Positions 12,970-15,467 of a stretch of 15,467 nucleotides of DNA are shown here, in pieces. Position 1 is the stretch's first letter; each line of letters opens with the position of its first letter. The notes below the pieces were generated by a model that saw only the letters and a list, made by a program, of their open reading frames with translations, searched no databases and had not been told where the DNA came from. Where the stretch lies: positions 1-15,467 of the forward strand of contig DASTMK010000124.1 in NCBI GenBank assembly GCA_035714225.1, written 5' to 3'. The translations under genes and the position numbers were made by a program. Source of the stretch: CAADGY01 sp035714225. Its GTDB lineage: Bacteria > Acidobacteriota > Terriglobia > Bryobacterales > Bryobacteraceae.

Positions 12970-13413
12970 GTGAGTACTTCTTCGACAGACCTGGCTCCCG
13001 GTGACTACCAGGCGTTGGCGGAATTCCGCTATCAAATCCGGCGCTTTCTACAGTTCAGCGAGCATGCGGCGCGCGAGAGTGGCGTGGAACCGCAGCAGCA
13101 CCAGGCTCTGCTGGCTATCCGCGGGATGAAGCCGGAAACACAACCCACGATCGGGGAAATCGCAGCGCGTTTGTTCCTGCGCCATCACAGCACCGTGGAA
13201 CTGGTGAACCGCCTGGAACACGGCGGCCTGGTTGCTCGCGAACGGCATTCCGAAGACGGACGGCAGGTTCTGGTGCGTCTCACTCCCGCAGGTGAGCGTG
13301 TGCTTCGCAGACTTTCCATCGCACACCGCTCGGAATTGCAGGTGACCGGCCCCGAACTCGCGCGAGCCTTGCAGCGGCTGACCCGGCGAAACAGGAAATC
13401 CGAAGCGGCATGA
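12970..13413 (+). CDS. MarR-family transcriptional regulator
   Basis: A 147-aa protein of usual MarR length, a dimeric winged-helix DNA-binding regulator that typically responds to small phenolic or oxidative ligands. The N-terminal dimerisation helices (about 10-55) lead into the winged helix. The HTH is TIGEIAARLFLRHHSTVELVNRLEHGGLVAR (about 60-90), the wing is RHSEDGRQVLVRLTPAGERVL (about 91-112), and a C-terminal helix follows. The start is GTG 12970. No Shine-Dalgarno is visible, and a palindrome lies just upstream, so the transcript may be nearly leaderless. The stop overlaps the CLC start (ATGA), giving a translationally coupled pair. The regulator probably controls itself and the transporter. 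It diverges from secG over a 135-bp intergenic region. Confidence 0.9.
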   Translation: MSTSSTDLAPGDYQALAEFRYQIRRFLQFSEHAARESGVEPQQHQALLAIRGMKPETQPTIGEIAARLFLRHHSTVELVNRLEHGGLVARERHSEDGRQVLVRLTPAGERVLRRLSIAHRSELQVTGPELARALQRLTRRNRKSEAA

Positions 13414-15248
13414 CACCAAAGGAGGTCTGCCAATCGGCCGAGGGGCACACCCGGAGCGTGGACGAACTCGGCGACTTTACCGCGACACCGCGCATGATCC
13501 CAATTTGCTTACTGGCAGTTGTGATCGGCGCCGGCAGTTCGTTCGTCGCGCTAGCACTGCTAAAGCTGATCGGCTTATTCACGAACCTGTTCTATTTCCA
13601 ACGGCTAAGTACGGAGCTGGTGCCGCCGGCGGGCAACCAACTGGGGTGGATGGCTGCCTTGGTTCCGGTAGGCGGCGCGCTCATCATCGGATTGATGGCC
13701 CGCTACGGGTCGGAGAAGATCAGGGGCCATGGCATTCCTGAGGCGATCGAGTCCATTCTCATCAACGGAAGCCGTGTACAACCGCGCCTGGCGATTTTGA
13801 AACCCCTCTCCGCGGCGGTTTCGATCGGTTCCGGCGGTCCATTTGGCGCGGAGGGCCCCATTATCATGACCGGCGGCGCCTTCGGGTCGATGTTTGCCCA
13901 GTTCTTCCGGTTGAGTAGCGCCGAGCGCAAGACGCTTCTGGTTGCCGGAGCGTCAGCCGGTATGTCCGCCACATTCGCGGCTCCATTGTCGGCGGTGTTG
14001 CTGGCTGTTGAGCTACTCCTTTTTGAGTGGAAACCCCGGAGCATGATTCCCGTCGCCCTGGCGAGTGCGACAGCAGGAGCCGCGCGCCGGTATTTGATCG
14101 GCGTAGGACCGCTATTTCCTGCGCCCGATCACCCGGTTTTCGCCGGCATATGGGTCCTGGTGGCATGCGCCATCGCCGGCGTGCTGGCGGGCTTGCTTTC
14201 GACGATATTAACGGCGGCCGTCTATGCGGCCGAAGATGCGTTCCAGCGGCTGCCCATGCATTGGATGTGGTGGCCCGCCATCGGGGGCGCCGTAGTGGGA
14301 CTCGGCGGACTGGCCTTTCCTCAGGCGCTCGGCGTCGGTTACGAGACCATCGGGGAGCTTGTGCAGGGTGATGTCGCGAAAGGGACGCTGGCAGGCATCC
14401 TGCTCGTCAAATCGGTCATCTGGGCTGTGGCATTGGGCTCCGGCACCTCCGGCGGGGTACTGGCGCCGTTGCTGATGATGGGCGGGGCGCTCGGCGGACT
14501 CGAAGCGATGTTTCTTCCCGATGCAGGGCTGGGATTCTGGCCGCTGATCAGCATGGGAGCGATCCTCGGCGGCACGATGCGTTCCCCATTTACCGGGGTT
14601 GTTTTTGCCATTGAGTTGACACACGACGTAAACGTACTGCTGCCGTTGCTGATCGCCAGTGTTGTGGCTTACGCCGTTACGGTACTTCTGCTCAAGCGAT
14701 CGATACTCACCGAAAAAGTGAGCAGAAGGGGCTTTCACCTGAGCCGCGAATACTCGGTGGATCCTCTGGAGATCCTGTTCGTTCGCGAGGTGATGCGAAC
14801 CACCGTGGCGGCGTTTCCCGCCTCCGCCACCCTTGATGAACTTGCTGCTTCTTTCCGTCCCGATCACACGCCCCGAGGGCAACATCTTTATCCGGTCGTA
14901 GATGGCGGCAATCGCCTGATCGGAGTGATTACCCGTAAGGACATCGTGAGCCTTCTGGCACGCCGCGCGAGAGGGACTGTAGCGGAGTTCGCCCGCACAG
15001 ACCCCATTGTCGCCTGCGCGCAAGAGCCGCTGCGAGCTGTTGTTTTTCGAATGGCGGAGACCGGGTTCACGCGCATGCCCGTCGTGGACAGGACGAGTGG
15101 AGACCGGCTGGCCGGCATGGTGTCGCTCGAGGATCTGTTGCGAGCTCGAGCCCGCAACCTCACCGAGGAGCGCCATCGTGAGCGTGTGCTTCGCATCAGG
15201 CTGCCATTCAGCTTAGCCGCCAAACAGGCTTCCACCGGTGCAGACTGA
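13410..15248 (+). CDS. CLC-type chloride channel/antiporter with C-terminal CBS pair
   Basis: A 612-aa inner-membrane CLC protein. CLC motifs appear in order: G-H-G-I-P-E (106-111, selectivity motif 1), G-S-G-G-P-F-G-A-E148-G-P (140-150, gating glutamate E148) and G-T-S-G-G-V-L-A-P (345-353). Hydrophobic segments run throughout residues 30-430. Two CBS domains follow at about 460-520 and 528-585 (VVDGGNRLIGVITRKDI; MPVVDRTSGDRLAGMVSLEDL) and probably bind adenine nucleotides to tune gating. Compared with E. coli ClcA, the selectivity serine of motif 1 (GSGIP) is His. The internal proton glutamate position reads Leu (FAAPLSAVLLAVELLL, conserved E then L). Ion selectivity and proton coupling may therefore differ. 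The start overlaps the MarR stop (ATGA). Confidence 0.92.
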   Translation: MTPKEVCQSAEGHTRSVDELGDFTATPRMIPICLLAVVIGAGSSFVALALLKLIGLFTNLFYFQRLSTELVPPAGNQLGWMAALVPVGGALIIGLMARYGSEKIRGHGIPEAIESILINGSRVQPRLAILKPLSAAVSIGSGGPFGAEGPIIMTGGAFGSMFAQFFRLSSAERKTLLVAGASAGMSATFAAPLSAVLLAVELLLFEWKPRSMIPVALASATAGAARRYLIGVGPLFPAPDHPVFAGIWVLVACAIAGVLAGLLSTILTAAVYAAEDAFQRLPMHWMWWPAIGGAVVGLGGLAFPQALGVGYETIGELVQGDVAKGTLAGILLVKSVIWAVALGSGTSGGVLAPLLMMGGALGGLEAMFLPDAGLGFWPLISMGAILGGTMRSPFTGVVFAIELTHDVNVLLPLLIASVVAYAVTVLLLKRSILTEKVSRRGFHLSREYSVDPLEILFVREVMRTTVAAFPASATLDELAASFRPDHTPRGQHLYPVVDGGNRLIGVITRKDIVSLLARRARGTVAEFARTDPIVACAQEPLRAVVFRMAETGFTRMPVVDRTSGDRLAGMVSLEDLLRARARNLTEERHRERVLRIRLPFSLAAKQASTGAD

Positions 15249-15267
15249 GACTCGCGGACCGGCACCA

Positions 15268-15467
15268 CTAAGGTTGTTCCGCGGCCATCTGGAACGGTTC
15301 GTCGGCGCTGCCACCGTAGATGTCCGGCACCTTCGCTCCCATCGGCCGGAGATACGCCGAAAGCTGCCCTCTGTGATGCACTTCGTGGAGGAGCAGGAAA
15401 TTCAGGTAGATGGCAAGAGGAAATTTCATGCCTAAGAAGTCGACGATCTCTGCCATCTGTTTAGGGG
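15268..15467 (-). CDS. DinB-family protein, C-terminal part (partial at window edge)
   Basis: The reading frame enters from the right edge and ends at TAG 15268-15270, giving about 65 C-terminal residues. The segment LLLHEVHHRGQLSAYLRPMGAKVPDIYG carries the metal-binding HxxxHRGQ helix typical of the DinB/YfiT four-helix-bundle superfamily. These bind a divalent metal with three histidines; many are damage-inducible or thiol-dependent transferases of unknown substrate. An internal ATG at 15456 is not the true start, because the frame is open to the edge. It converges on the CLC gene with only 19 bp between stops. Confidence 0.85.
   Translation of the reverse strand, partial: PKQMAEIVDFLGMKFPLAIYLNFLLLHEVHHRGQLSAYLRPMGAKVPDIYGGSADEPFQMAAEQP

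Noticed and set aside
13418..13425. Perfect AAAGGAGG inside the CLC coding start
   Set aside because: No in-frame ATG, GTG or TTG follows at ribosome spacing. It encodes Pro-Lys-Glu-Val and the ATGA-coupled start is more convincing.
14208..15176. Open frame of 322 codons antisense to the CLC gene
   Set aside because: The sense strand encodes recognisable CLC and CBS domains; the antisense product has no family features.

Overview
The window looks like a chromosomal segment of an acidobacterium, probably of the Solibacteraceae/Bryobacteraceae type. This is inferred from gene content: two Oar-like TonB-dependent receptors with N-terminal carboxypeptidase-regulatory-like domains, secreted serine hydrolases and acetylxylan-esterase-like proteins, a Tat-exported GH109/Gfo-Idh-MocA oxidoreductase, and a GC-rich composition. 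No 16S or other phylogenetic marker is present, so the assignment is tentative.

Layout. (1) Positions 1-2323 are a pile-up of mobile DNA. The 3' end of an IS630-type transposase (1-154) runs into a nitrilase-family gene, which is cut off before its catalytic cysteine (183-635, minus). Next comes a complete IS110-family element (about 666-2323) with a 377-aa transposase, a 12-bp inverted repeat near its two ends, a structured 5' leader and a 413-nt structured 3' noncoding tail. These noncoding parts are the best candidates for a bridge (guide) RNA. (2) Positions 2295-3524 (minus) hold a wrecked TonB-dependent receptor. It is joined in frame across an internal deletion of about 425 residues and then loses its C-terminus at the IS110 end. 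(3) A 3'-terminal scrap of a Gfo/Idh/MocA-type gene (about 3596-3660) precedes two translationally coupled genes: a beta-lactamase-family serine hydrolase (3723-5183) and a two-domain acetylxylan-esterase-like hydrolase (5180-7306). (4) A full-length TonB-dependent receptor (7427-10621, minus, with a good sigma70-type promoter) diverges from a GH109-type oxidoreductase/glycosidase (10818-12134). (5) Housekeeping DNA follows: tRNA-Leu(GAG) with its terminator and secG just upstream of it (both minus). Diverging from secG are a MarR-family regulator and a CLC chloride-transporter gene with a CBS pair, coupled by an ATGA overlap. The 3' end of a DinB-family gene closes the window.

The middle block reads as an outer-membrane uptake plus periplasmic/secreted hydrolase locus: receptors import, and esterases and the GH109-like enzyme process ester- or sugar-bearing compounds. 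The substrate cannot be read from sequence. The left third is decaying under insertion sequences. The right part is a conserved core arrangement (secG followed by tRNA-Leu) next to a probably self-regulated MarR-CLC operon.
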